From Xestospongia bergquistia (taxonomy: Eukaryota; Porifera; Demospongiae; Haplosclerida; Petrosiidae), in assembly GCA_963965975.1 (NCBI GenBank), contig OZ014412.1:4900501-4964500 (forward strand): DNA of 64,000 nt. The letters are read 5' to 3'. Each line of letters begins with the position of its first letter. The stretch's first letter is position 1. Position numbers and translations under genes: made by a program. The notes under the pieces are model-generated. The model was not told the DNA's origin. It made no database searches and was given only the letters and a program-made list of their open reading frames with translations. Shown in pieces: positions 39,601 to 49,906 of the stretch.

Positions 39601-40264
39601 TATACAAGAATTTATATGTCATGAAATTAATATGAACATTGATTATTACAATGTCAAAATCTTGCCTCAAACACTGCTTACAATATATAATGATTAAAAG
39701 ATCTACAAGGATTTTACTACTCAATTTCAGAAGCTTTTTTGCAGTTAAATTATACCTATAACAACACAAAATATCCATCACATGTGTACAGTTGACATTC
39801 AGTGTCCAGTCTGGGATTGTTTAACTCAAATTGTATTGTGTTATTAAAAGAATTATCATAATTTATTATTTATATGTAGTTGATATATAGTTACTTTTTT
39901 GCCCATTTATCCACTTCATTTGTAATAAAACCAAGAACATTCTTTGGTTGTAATCCTAATGAATGACCAATCATATAAATACACTCATCATCAGGATTCA
40001 CATCTGAATATAGACAATACAATAACTTATTAAATAAACAGTTTCAACTATGTTTTAATGTATACCTTCAGCAATTTCTGATCTTCCATCTAATAACTCT
40101 CCAATCTTTGGTATATAGAATTTGTTTCTAAATCCAGCTAGTTGATCACGTGAATCTAGGGCTGCTGCAAATTTAGGATCTGTTATAGGTAATCGTAATT
40201 CTGCAGACAATTCTCTCAAATATCTCTGAACTTCATCTCTAGTTTGAAGATTTGGAAGTTCCAT
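36700..40264 (-). pseudogene. KYNU: Kynureninase, copy 2, probably non-functional
   Basis: Same exon layout as KYNU1, from [25 protein letters not shown] at 40264 to the last exon ending 36700. The donor of exon 13 has lost its GT: near 37027 the plus strand reads TTATTTTTTGTC where copies 1 and 3 read TTACCTTTTGTC. Intron 7 holds a 732-bp hAT-like element. The coding exons I checked are otherwise open and carry [10 protein letters not shown] and the PLP-lysine exon. If exon 13 is skipped or its intron retained, the C-terminal part is altered. Confidence 0.75.
38126..38857 (+). mobile_element. hAT-like DNA transposon remnant in KYNU2 intron 7
   Basis: Absent from the same intron of KYNU1 and KYNU3. 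Ends are CATAGGCGTATGA and, inverted, CATAGATGTATGA, with a G-run and C-run just inside (38141 and 38814). It is flanked by ATAAT on both sides. A plus-strand ORF at 38502-38741 has TSATAERSFSALQNVLTYLHSS and RLNNCMLLYIH, the hAT C-terminal dimerisation motif. Most of the transposase is missing. A direct repeat of about 55 bp (ATGTAAAGTACACAATCTTT) lies at 38420-38530. Confidence 0.85.
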
Positions 40265-40960
40265 TTTGTTACCGGAACCGAAATACGTTAATTATTGGCA
40301 ATATTGCTGTAGTGATTGCTCTTGCAAAGTTCGTCGAGTTGATACTGTTTTCCCTCTAGTAGGTCTGTGTACGACCACTTATGATGGTTTCCTGATCACT
40401 AGTACTATTAAATTCACCAGTGAAAATGAATGTTCATATTTCAGATTAGCAGTTATATATGTGAATATCAACGACAGTACGTCATAAGGAATTCAATTAA
40501 GACTGGCAGGAACTCATTTTTGCTCAATTTATAATCACCAATTGTATCCAATGCAGTTCAAAGCAAAAGTGCATTAAAATGTCTAATTGTACAAAATACT
40601 TGAGTACAAGCACAAGTAAGTGTTTGCCCTAGGTCTTTATATAGTGCTTGAAAGCACTTCAAAATATGCTTTCAAAAACAAGTACTCAAGTGCTTGACCC
40701 ATGTCTGGATTATTTAGAGGGTAGAATCTATAGCTTTAGTTCTAAGAAAAGATGGTTCAAGAATGATTTACTAACGTCAGCAAGGTCACACAATGAGGGG
40801 AAGTCATTGTTGGTTATTAATAATTATATTAAAACAAGCAAAAAACAGAAAAGAAAACTCCTTATCATTAATTTCTTTGATTTATAATTGATTCATTTCC
40901 TATTTCATTTCCTTATTACTGCTACTACACTAATAGTAGTGTAATAGTAAGACAATGTGG
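40265..40960. other. Upstream region of KYNU2, no gene seen
   Basis: Matches 33713-34606 except for a deletion of about 225 bp after GGAATTCAATTAA (about 40500). No supported ORF. Confidence 0.5.
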
Positions 40961-40964
40961 TCAT

Positions 40965-41215
40965 CTGTTCATTCTGTCTCTAGAGCTAAGTCTAATAATA
41001 TATACAACCTCTGTGTATCAGTAAATGAATTATATATCAGTACCAGAGCACATCTTGTATTGTTCCCACAATAATCAATCTGTGATGAGGAGTTAAATGT
41101 GGGTGAGGTGGATGGGTGGAGTTGTGTTACTTACCATTACCCTTCTCATAGTAATAACTGACAACCCTCTCTTGTAAACATTTTGATGTAACAATATGAC
41201 CTATATATTTCAGTG
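40965..41215 (-). pseudogene. KYNU: KYNU 3' relic (exons 14-15), unit 2
   Basis: Second copy of the relic at 34607-34870, with similar decay. Confidence 0.76.
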
Positions 41216-41654
41216 AAAATTAGTTAATAAACAAATCATTTTTAAACAAATTAAATGTTCTTTGAACATACCACTTACTACTAAAATGGCTAGAAATGAG
41301 GAAGAAAAAAATTCTAGATACTTTAATTACATGCCAACCTAACAATAAATTTATTTTAACATCTTCTAGTTTATTACTGTATCAGCCAATGTAGTTAATA
41401 AAATATAAAATGTGTTAGACAGCTGGGAAGGAGTGTTCAGGCTCTACCTTGATTTAATAATAAATTTGCCGACAAGGACAAAACAATGTGTGGAATATAT
41501 TTATTTATTTATTATAAAAAATATATATTAATTTATTAAAATAACCAAATTCCAAAAAAATAATTTTCCAATATTATTTATTTTAATAATCAATTAATTT
41601 CCTATTATATAATACACACACTACTACCTGTGTAATTAGTAATACTAATTTATT

Positions 41655-41822
41655 CAGTTCATACTGTCTCTAAAGCTAACTTTAATAATGAATACAACCT
41701 CTGTACATCAGTAAATGAATTATACAGTGGTACTGGAGTACATCTCATATTGTGCCCACGACAATCGAAGATAATAAAAAGCAGGTGTGGTCAATGGGTG
41801 GAGGTGTGTCACTTACCACTGC
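41655..41822 (-). pseudogene. KYNU: KYNU4-type last exon cut at the unit junction (unit 2)
   Basis: Same as 35299-35467: last KYNU exon and preceding intron, ending at TTACCACTGC before DDX10 sequence. Confidence 0.82.
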
Positions 41823-41824
41823 AG

Positions 41825-41955
41825 TTCTCGATGTAAGGAAACTTCCTACTACAAAGTATGCATTTTCGTTAGGACTGCCACAAGCTCCTCGAATTAGGTT
41901 CTTAAAGAAAAATAACCAGGACAAGAACTGGGAGCAGCAAAGTGGGGAAGATGAC
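41825..41955 (+). pseudogene. DDX10: DDX10 internal fragment (unit 3)
   Basis: DVRKLPTTKYAFSLGLPQAP then RIRFLKKNNQDKNWEQQSGE. Better preserved than the copy at 35470, as the 7 bp lost there are present. It runs directly into the ATP5MG leader. Confidence 0.88.
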
Positions 41956-41991
41956 GTTAATAACTGAGGATCACACGAGTTACAAAACAAA

Positions 41992-42657
41992 ATGGCGCAG
42001 AGGCTGGTATCTTTTGGAACAAAGGTAGCATCCTCTTCTTCTCGACTGGTTTTTAAATCAGCTGAAACAGGAGCTGGTAAGTCTGCAGTAATGATATAGC
42101 TATCAGTACAACACCACAAACAGATGTAGCATACAGATTAAGAGTACTACTCACTGTACTACACTATCTGACCATGTATACTAGTCACTGGATAATAGTT
42201 ATAGTACATTATTCCATTGTGTTGTTCTATTACAGCATTGTTTAGTAGACGCTGTCCTCACTTGAGTAAGTTCTGGGGACATGCTAGAGTTGAGCTAGGA
42301 CCACCTGGACTGTCACAATGGCCAGAAATAAAACAAGGATTACAGAAAGTATATAGAACAACAATTACAGGTACCACACCCACTTACTGTGTTATGATAT
42401 GAATGTGTAGACACGTTAATCACACCAGACTTCTTGTCATTTGTTCCCAAGATCAGGAAGTATGGGGACAAGACTAAGAAAAGAATTTAAATATAATTTA
42501 ATGTTAATGGATATGCTTTTCTTTGTCTATAGGTAGATTTGTTGAGAAGCCAATGAAAGAGATAGTCCAGAATACGTTAGTTGGACTAGAGATTGGCTGT
42601 TGGTTCATTATAGGAGAGATGATTGGCAGGCGTAGTATCATTGGTTATAAAGTCTAG
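41992..42657 (+). CDS. ATP5MG: Mitochondrial ATP synthase subunit g, copy 3
   Basis: Exons 41992-42076, 42236-42370 and 42533-42657 with unchanged lengths and splice sites. 114 aa; replacements include SAETGA and SRRCPHLSKF where copy 1 has SAEIGA and SRARPHLSKF. The C-terminal membrane helix and IIGYKV are identical to copy 1. Confidence 0.9.
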
Positions 42658-43057
42658 ATCATGTGACCATTCTGTTATAACACACTCCATGTATTTAATC
42701 TATATGTGTATGAATTAGCTTTTCTAGACATTAATAAAAGATAAAAGACATCAATTTAATAAGATGTATATGAGAGGGAATTGTAGTTTTTGGTGAAGGA
42801 AGAATATTGGACTCATTGGAGTGCTGCTGGTGTAAGAGTGATTTAAAACAGCAAGGTTACATTGAAACCCACAGGACAACATGAAGAGGAGAGTATATTG
42901 TTGGTGAAAATTATAAAGAAATATACAAACTACACAGAAGCACACACTTCTACTCAACATTATAACACTATTCATTTTATAACTTGTACTAAACACTCCT
43001 ACTACAACATGAACTACTACTACTACTACTAATAATAAAAGAACAATGGTCATCAAC

Positions 43058-45908
43058 TCATACTGTCTCTAGAGCTAACTCTAATAATGAATACAACCTC
43101 TGTACATCAGTAAATGAATTATACATTGGTACTGGAGCACATCTCATATTGTTACCACAATAATCAACCTGTGGTGATAGGGAGAGATAATGTAGTGAGA
43201 TTGTGTCATTTACCGCTGCTCCTCTTGTAGTAATAAATTCTTTAATTGATGTCAAAGGACATGAAAATTGTATAGATAACTGACAACCTCTTTCATCTAA
43301 ATTTTTTGATGTAACAATAGTCACATGACCTACATATATCAGTGAAAATGAGTCAATAAATAAATCCCCTTATAGACATAAATTACCTTTTGTCTTCTTA
43401 CTCTTTGATTCTCCTTCTGAACTGGGACCATTTTCTTCACTACTGAGGTTCTCTTCAATCAATAATTCCAAATATCCAGTGAGTATACGAGACTTACGAC
43501 ACAAGTCTGCCATTGAAGTCTCTTTGAAAATCTACATGACAACATAAAAAGAACCCATTCATCATTTGTTCATACTTCCAATGAAGCAACAAGTGGCATG
43601 AGACTAAACACAGGAGGGTTAGAAATTTGAAATCCAGCTGCTCCTGGTTGTAGTTGAAGTACTATATTATATAATAATCATATACATCATTATATTGCTA
43701 ACTATCACTCATTTCCATTCTAGTCTCTCTTTGATGTGACCACCATCCTAACAACCTGTGAGAAAGAGTTAGCTATTTAAAGTATTTCTTATTAATCATT
43801 TGTTGACCTTGGTCGATCAAAATCATATGCATATTTCTCATGTACAAACATCCCACCAGGAGACCCTGGGCCTCCATTTGTATACTATATACATATAATA
43901 ATAAATTAAATCATTAATGATTATTGTTACTTACCTTATATGTACACCATACTGCAACATCTACCTCCCACTCGTGTAATTTTAATTCAATATTACCAAT
44001 AGTGTGAGCTAAATCATATCCCACATAACAACCCTATATTAATTAATCATTAGATATCTAATAGGGACCACTTCCACTAAATATCACATGCATGTACCTT
44101 TTTATGAGCTACTTCAGTAATGGCTTTCATGTCAAAAACATGTCCAGTTTCATAATGAACACCACCTAACATACAAAATAAACAAACACACTGTAAAATT
44201 GATTGAATCAATCATAGTCATTCAGATCACATGATATCAAAGTTAACTAATGCAAAGTCACAAATATCATATTGTCATTGATTATTATTTAATAATAATA
44301 TATTTTGTAATTGGCAATTTATTTAGCTAATTGCCAGAGGCACAAAGATTTTGTTTATATATAACCACAGACAAAATAAGATGATGATGTTACTATGGAA
44401 TTTGTAACTCAATTATGTATGCAGCTGCTCTCGTTATTAGAAATGTTAATAATGTACTTGTCAATGTTAATTCCATAGTAGTTAGTAATCAAAACATTTA
44501 TGCTGTTAATACTTTTCAAAGTAAGTGTTACTCAACCAATTAATTGCTGCAGACATATCTTAGACATACATTACCTGATAAAAAAACTAAAGCAATGGTG
44601 TCTCCATATTCTTCAATAACATTTAATATGTCCTCTGTTCGCCATATATACTCTCCCTATACAAGGAAGAAAGAGATCAGAGATACATTACCATACAACA
44701 AATAATCACAAGGAATACCTCTCGTGGCTCAACAAATATCATTGAGTCCTTGGGATTAATGCCATGCCAATGAAGTTGAGATTCCACTGCAAACTGTGAT
44801 GATCACATGACAGTAATTATTTCAGTAGTGACATTCTACTTACAATATCTGAAGGAAAGGCACCTTTCTCTATTAATATCTTGTAACGTTGTTGAGTAGG
44901 ACGATAAAAAGACACCTATAAAAGCAGGATCATGTAAAAATATCTCATGAGACAGTATCATTGTGTCATGTGATAGTCATGTGACTATTGTACCATTGCC
45001 ATATGAATATTGACTGTTGATGCATTCATGGTAATGACCTCAATAGGCTTAGCACCTGTAATAATAGAAGTTTGTAATATCATATCATCAAATTGTTCAT
45101 TTACCAACAATCCTAGCACTCTCTTCTTGTACTAAATCTTCTATTGGTAGCCATGGATACTGGCCATCCCAGTGACCATATGAACCTCTAGACAATAAAG
45201 ATATATGCTGCAGTTGACTAAACTCTTATATACAAGAATTTATATGGTCATGAAATTAATGAACATTATGAACAAAATGTCAAAAATCTTGCTTCAAACA
45301 CTGCTTACAATATATAATCATTAAAAGATCTACAGAGAATTTATTACTCGATTTCAGAAGCTTTTTATGCAGTTGAATTATGCCTATGGTTATGGATGGT
45401 ACTACAAAATTAATGGCCGCAACACCAAATGTCCATCACATGTGCACAGTTGACATTCATTGTCCAGTCTGGGATTGTTTAATTCAAAATTGTATTAAGA
45501 ATTATCATAATTTATTATTTATATGTAGTTGTATATAGTTACTTTTTTGCCCATTTATCCACTTCATTTGTAATAAAACCAAGAACATTCTTTGGTTGTA
45601 ATCCTAATGAATGACCAATCATATAAATACACTCATCGTCAGGATTCACATCTGAATATAGACAATACAATAACTTATTAAACAGTTTCAACTATGTTTC
45701 AATGCATACCTTCAGCAATTTCTGATCTTCCATCTAATAACTCTCCAATCTTTGGGATATAGAATTTGTTTCTAAATCCAGCTAATTGATCCCGTGAATC
45801 TAGAGCTGCTGCAAATTTAGGATCTGTTATAGGTAATCGTAATTCTACAGACAATTCTCTCAAATATCCTTGAACTTCATCCCTAGTTTGAAGATTTGGA
45901 AGTTCCAT
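43058..45908 (-). CDS. KYNU: Kynureninase, copy 3, intact
   Basis: All fifteen exons have the same lengths as KYNU1, from 45710-45908 through 45543-45651, 45105-45187, 44994-45055, 44844-44915, 44719-44793, 44575-44656, 44098-44165, 43935-44033, 43808-43884, 43703-43755, 43576-43661, 43387-43531 and 43214-43329 to 43058-43168. 478 aa. The substrate and PLP blocks are kept. The N-terminal exon translates identically to that of KYNU1. One visible difference is VDYCGNN in place of VDCRGNN near the C-terminus. The exon-13 donor lost in KYNU2 is present here. Confidence 0.94.
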
Positions 45909-46799
45909 TTTATTACCCGAACCGAAATACGTTAATTATTGGCAATATGCAGTGATTGCTCTTGCAAAGTTCGTCGAGTTGATACTGTTTTCCCTCTAGT
46001 AGGTCTGTGTACGACCACTTATGATGGTTTCCTGATCACTATTAAATTCACCAGTGAAAATGAATGTTCTTATTTCAGATTAGCAATTATATATGTGAAT
46101 ATCAACGACAGTACGTAATAAGGAATTCAATTAAGAATGTTCACCAACTGTGCATTTTATATATAGTTATTATATTTATCTGTGTTTTATTTTTCATTTC
46201 TCAAAAGAAATGGGGCTGCAGAAAATATGCAAATATATATATATATAATAAATATGCAATTATGTAAAGTTTCAAATTTTAATATTAATGACTGGTCTAT
46301 GCATGACATTTGTAGAGCAAGGAGCATTAAGCCCAAAACTTCTACTGACTGGCAGGAACTCATCTTTGCTCAATTTATCATCACCAATTGTATCCAATGC
46401 AGTTCAAAGCAAAAGTGCTTACAACATACTTAAGTACAAGCACAAGTAAATGTTTGCCCTAGGTCTTTATATAATGCTTGAAAGGACTTCAAAATATGCT
46501 TTCAAAAACAAGTACTCAAGTGCTTGACCCATGTCTGAATTATTTAGAGGGTAGAATCTATAGCTTTAGTTCTAAGAAAAGGTGGTTCAAGAATGATTTA
46601 CTAACGTGAGCAAGGTCACACAATGAGGGGAAGTCATTGTTGGTTATTAATAATTATATTAAAACAAGCAAAAACAGAAAAGAAAACTCCTTAGCATTAA
46701 TTTCTTTGACTTATAATTGATTCATTTCCTATTTCATTTCCTTATTACTACTACTACATGTATACACTAATAGTAGTGTAGTAATAGTAAGACAATGTG
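45909..46799. other. Upstream region of KYNU3, no gene seen
   Basis: Nearly identical to 33713-34606, including the segment missing from unit 2. Contains a conserved likely leader or promoter followed by AT-rich non-coding DNA. Confidence 0.5.
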
Positions 46800-47060
46800 G
46801 TCATCTGTTCATTCTGTCTCTAGAGCTAAGTCTAATAATATATACAACCTCTGTATATCAGTAAATGAATTATACATCAGTATTGGAACACATCTTGTAT
46901 TGTTCCCATAATAATCAATCTGCGATGAGGAGTTAAATGTGGGTGAGGTAGATGGGTGGAGTTGTGTTACTTAACTGTTACCCTTCTTATAGTAATAACT
47001 GACAACCCTCTCTTGTAAACATTTTGATGTAAAACAATATGACCTATATATTTCAGTGAA
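46800..47060 (-). pseudogene. KYNU: KYNU 3' relic (exons 14-15), unit 3
   Basis: Third copy of the decayed last-exon pair, between KYNU3 and KYNU4. It suggests an older, now lost KYNU copy that was present before Array II formed. 47061-47498 is AT-rich with no gene seen. Confidence 0.76.
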
Positions 47061-47498
47061 AATTAGTTAATAAACAAATCATTTTTAAACAAATTAAATG
47101 TTCTTTGAACATACCACTTACTACTAAAATGGCTAGAAATGAGGAAGAAAATTCTAGATACTTTAATTACATGCCAACCTAACAATAAATTTATTTTAAC
47201 ATCTTCTAGTTTACTACTGTATCAGCCAATGTAGTTAATAAAATATAAAATGTGTTAGACAGCTGGGAAGGAGTGTTCAGGCTCTAGCTTGATTTAATAA
47301 TAAATTTGCCGACAAGGACAAAACAATGTGTGGAATATATTTATTTATTTATTATAAAAAATATATATTAATTTATTAAAATAACCAAATTCCCAAAAAA
47401 TAATTTTGCAATATGATTTTTAAAAATAATCAATTAATTTCCTATTATACAACACACACACTACTACCTGTGTAATTAGTAATACTAATTTATTCAGT

Positions 47499-49844
47499 TC
47501 ATAATGTCTCTAAAGCTAACTTTAATAATGAATACAACCTCTGTACATCAGTAAATGAATTATACATTGGTACTGGAGCACATCTCATATTGTGCCCACG
47601 ACAATCAACCTATAATAGATAATAAAAAGCAGGTGTGGTCAATGGGTGGAGGTGTGTCACTTACCACTGCTCCTCTTGCAGCAATAAATTCTTTAATTGA
47701 TGCCAACGGACAAGAGAATTGAAGTGATAACTGACAACCTCTCTCTTGTAAATTGTTTGACGTGGCAACAGTCACATGACCTGCACATGATATCAATGAC
47801 ATAATAGGTAGAAATATATTTAATAACCTTTCTGCTTTCTCTTCTCTGAACTAGCATTACTTGCCTCACTACTGAGGTTCTCTTCAATCAATAATTCCAA
47901 ATATCCAGTGAGTATACGAGACTTACGACATAAGTCTGTCATTGAAGTCTCTTTGAAAACCTACACAATATTAAAATGAATTTAACTAAAATACCAGTTA
48001 CCTCTAAAGATGCAACAAGTGGCATAATACTAAAAATAGGAGGGTTAGAAATTTGAAATCCAGCTGCTCCTGGTTGTAGCTGAAGTACTATCATTATCAG
48101 TAGTGGTATAATTATACTCAAAAAATACACATTTAATGTTACTAACCATTGTCCATTTCCATTCTGCTCTCTCTTTTATGTGACCACCATCCTAAAAACC
48201 TATTGAGAGAAAGAGAGAATGTTGTGCTGTATATCATTGATTTCTTTACCTTGGTCGATCAAAATCATATGCATGTTTCTCATGCACAAAGAATCCTCCC
48301 AAACAGCCAGGTCCTCCATTCATATACTGCACACATAATCAAATAATTTTAGCTTTTTCCGCTAACTTTATATGTACACCATGTTGCAACATTCAATATG
48401 TATATGTTATAGAATACATCCTTATATGTACACCATGTTGCAACATCCAATATGTATATGTTATAGAATACATCCTTATATGTACACCATGTTGCAACAT
48501 CCAATATGTATATGTTATAGAATACATCCTTATATGTACACCATGTTGCAACATCTAATATGTATATGCTATAGAATACATACCTTATATGTACACCATG
48601 TTGCAACATCTACCTCCCACTCATGTAATTTTAACTCAATATTACCAACAGCATGAGCTAAATCATATCCCACATAACAACCCTATATTAATTAACAGAT
48701 AATTATAGGAGCTGTCTAAATTAATTGAAACCTTTTTATGAGCTGTTTCAGTAATAGTTTTCATATCAAAAACATGTCCAGTTTCATAATGGATACCTAA
48801 CAGAAACAGGATGTGTTCCAGTACACTTTGACCTTTGACCTCATATACCTGATAATCAGACTAGAGCAATGGTATCTCCCTGTTCCTCAATGACCTTTAG
48901 TACATCTTCTGTATGCCATGTGAACTCTCCCTATACATGTTGGAGGTCAAGAGATACAGCTAATATTCACGGACATACCTCTCGTTGTTCAAGAAATATA
49001 ATAGAGTTTTTTGGATCAATACCATGCCAATGAAGTTGAGATTCCACTGCATACTGTAATGATCACATGACAATAATTGCTAATCATGTGATTCCTTACA
49101 TGATCTGAAGGAAAGGCACCTTTCTCTAGTAATATCTTGTAACGTTGTTGAGTAGGACGATAAAACGATACCTTTAGGATGTCGTGCAAATATCATGTGG
49201 TCATGTGATAATTTATTTTACTATATATACCATTGCTAGATGGACATTGACTGTTAGAGTGTTCATGGTAGTGACTTCAATTGATTTAGCACCTGCAATA
49301 TTATGCCTTTACAACATAATTAACTATATTAATTATTTTACCAACTATCCTTGCACTCTCTTCTTGTACAAAATCCTCTATCGGATACCATGGATACTGA
49401 CCATCAACATGACCATATACCCCTCTAATAATTGAAGATATTATGTTATAATTAATAAATAATACAGCTGATATAATTGTCAACATTACTTTTTGGCCCA
49501 TTTGTCCACTTCATTTTCAATAAAGCCCAGCACATTCTTTGGTTGCAATCCTAATGAATTACCACTCATATAGATGCATTCATTGTCAGGATCCACGTCT
49601 ATAAAATAAATGAATTGTCCAGTAATTATAACTACCTCTCTATAATACCTTCAGCCATTTTTCTCCCTTCTAATAACTCTCCAATCTTTGGAACATAGAA
49701 CTTGCTTCTAAATCCAGCTAGTTGATCACGTGAGTCTAGAGCTGCTGCGAATTTAGGATCTGTTATAGGTAGTCTCAATTCTGCAGACAGTCCTCTCAAA
49801 TATCCTTGAACTTCATCTCTAGTTTGAAGACTTGGCAGCTCCAT
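47499..49844 (-). CDS. KYNU: Kynureninase, copy 4, divergent
   Basis: Starts [25 protein letters not shown] at 49844 (exon 1 49649-49844, one codon shorter than KYNU1) and ends at TGA 47499. Exons read through [40 protein letters not shown], the PLP-lysine exon [23 protein letters not shown] and [11 protein letters not shown]. Introns are shorter than in KYNU1-3. The exon carrying the PLP lysine has its own normal donor at 48584, followed by a 54-bp minisatellite built from that exon end. It lies head-to-head with KYNU5. No break was found in the exons I read, but I did not total every exon length. Divergence suggests an older paralogue than KYNU1-3. Confidence 0.88.
48367..48610. repeat. KYNU: 54-bp minisatellite duplicating a KYNU4 exon-intron border
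   Basis: TATATGTACACCATGTTGCAAC starts at 48369, 48423, 48477, 48531 and 48586 (spacing 54, 54, 54, 55). The last is the real exon end (minus-strand codons VATWCTYK) with donor GTATGT. The other copies repeat the exon end, but three read GATGTA in place of the donor. The copies are open in one minus-strand frame. Confidence 0.93.
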
Positions 49845-49906
49845 TTTGTTCCTTTGTATGGGTGTGGCTAGATATTGGACCCTGCAGCATACATCCCCTC
49901 ATAACA
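49845..49906. promoter_or_regulatory. 62-bp divergent spacer between KYNU4 and KYNU5
   Basis: The two ATGs point away from each other with only 62 bp between. Any shared promoter or 5' UTR must fit here or overlap coding DNA. No TATA box is evident. Confidence 0.5.

Larger units (their letters stand above)
28540..47670. repeat. Array II: three tandem units DDX10 piece-ATP5MG-KYNU-KYNU 3' relics
   Basis: Units are about 28540-35467, 35470-41822 and 41825-47670. Internal junctions join the penultimate-exon edge of KYNU4 (TTACCACTGC, with AG filler) to DDX10 coding sequence (TTCTCGATG / TTTTCGA). Units 2 and 3 also share a deletion that fuses DDX10 at about 28665 to the ATP5MG leader at about 29495. 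They therefore share a more recent ancestor than unit 1. Unit 3 runs into complete KYNU4. Confidence 0.88.

Noticed and set aside
48367-48610. CRISPR-like array
   Set aside because: Direct repeats have no unique spacers; they are a 54-bp minisatellite copied from a KYNU4 exon border.
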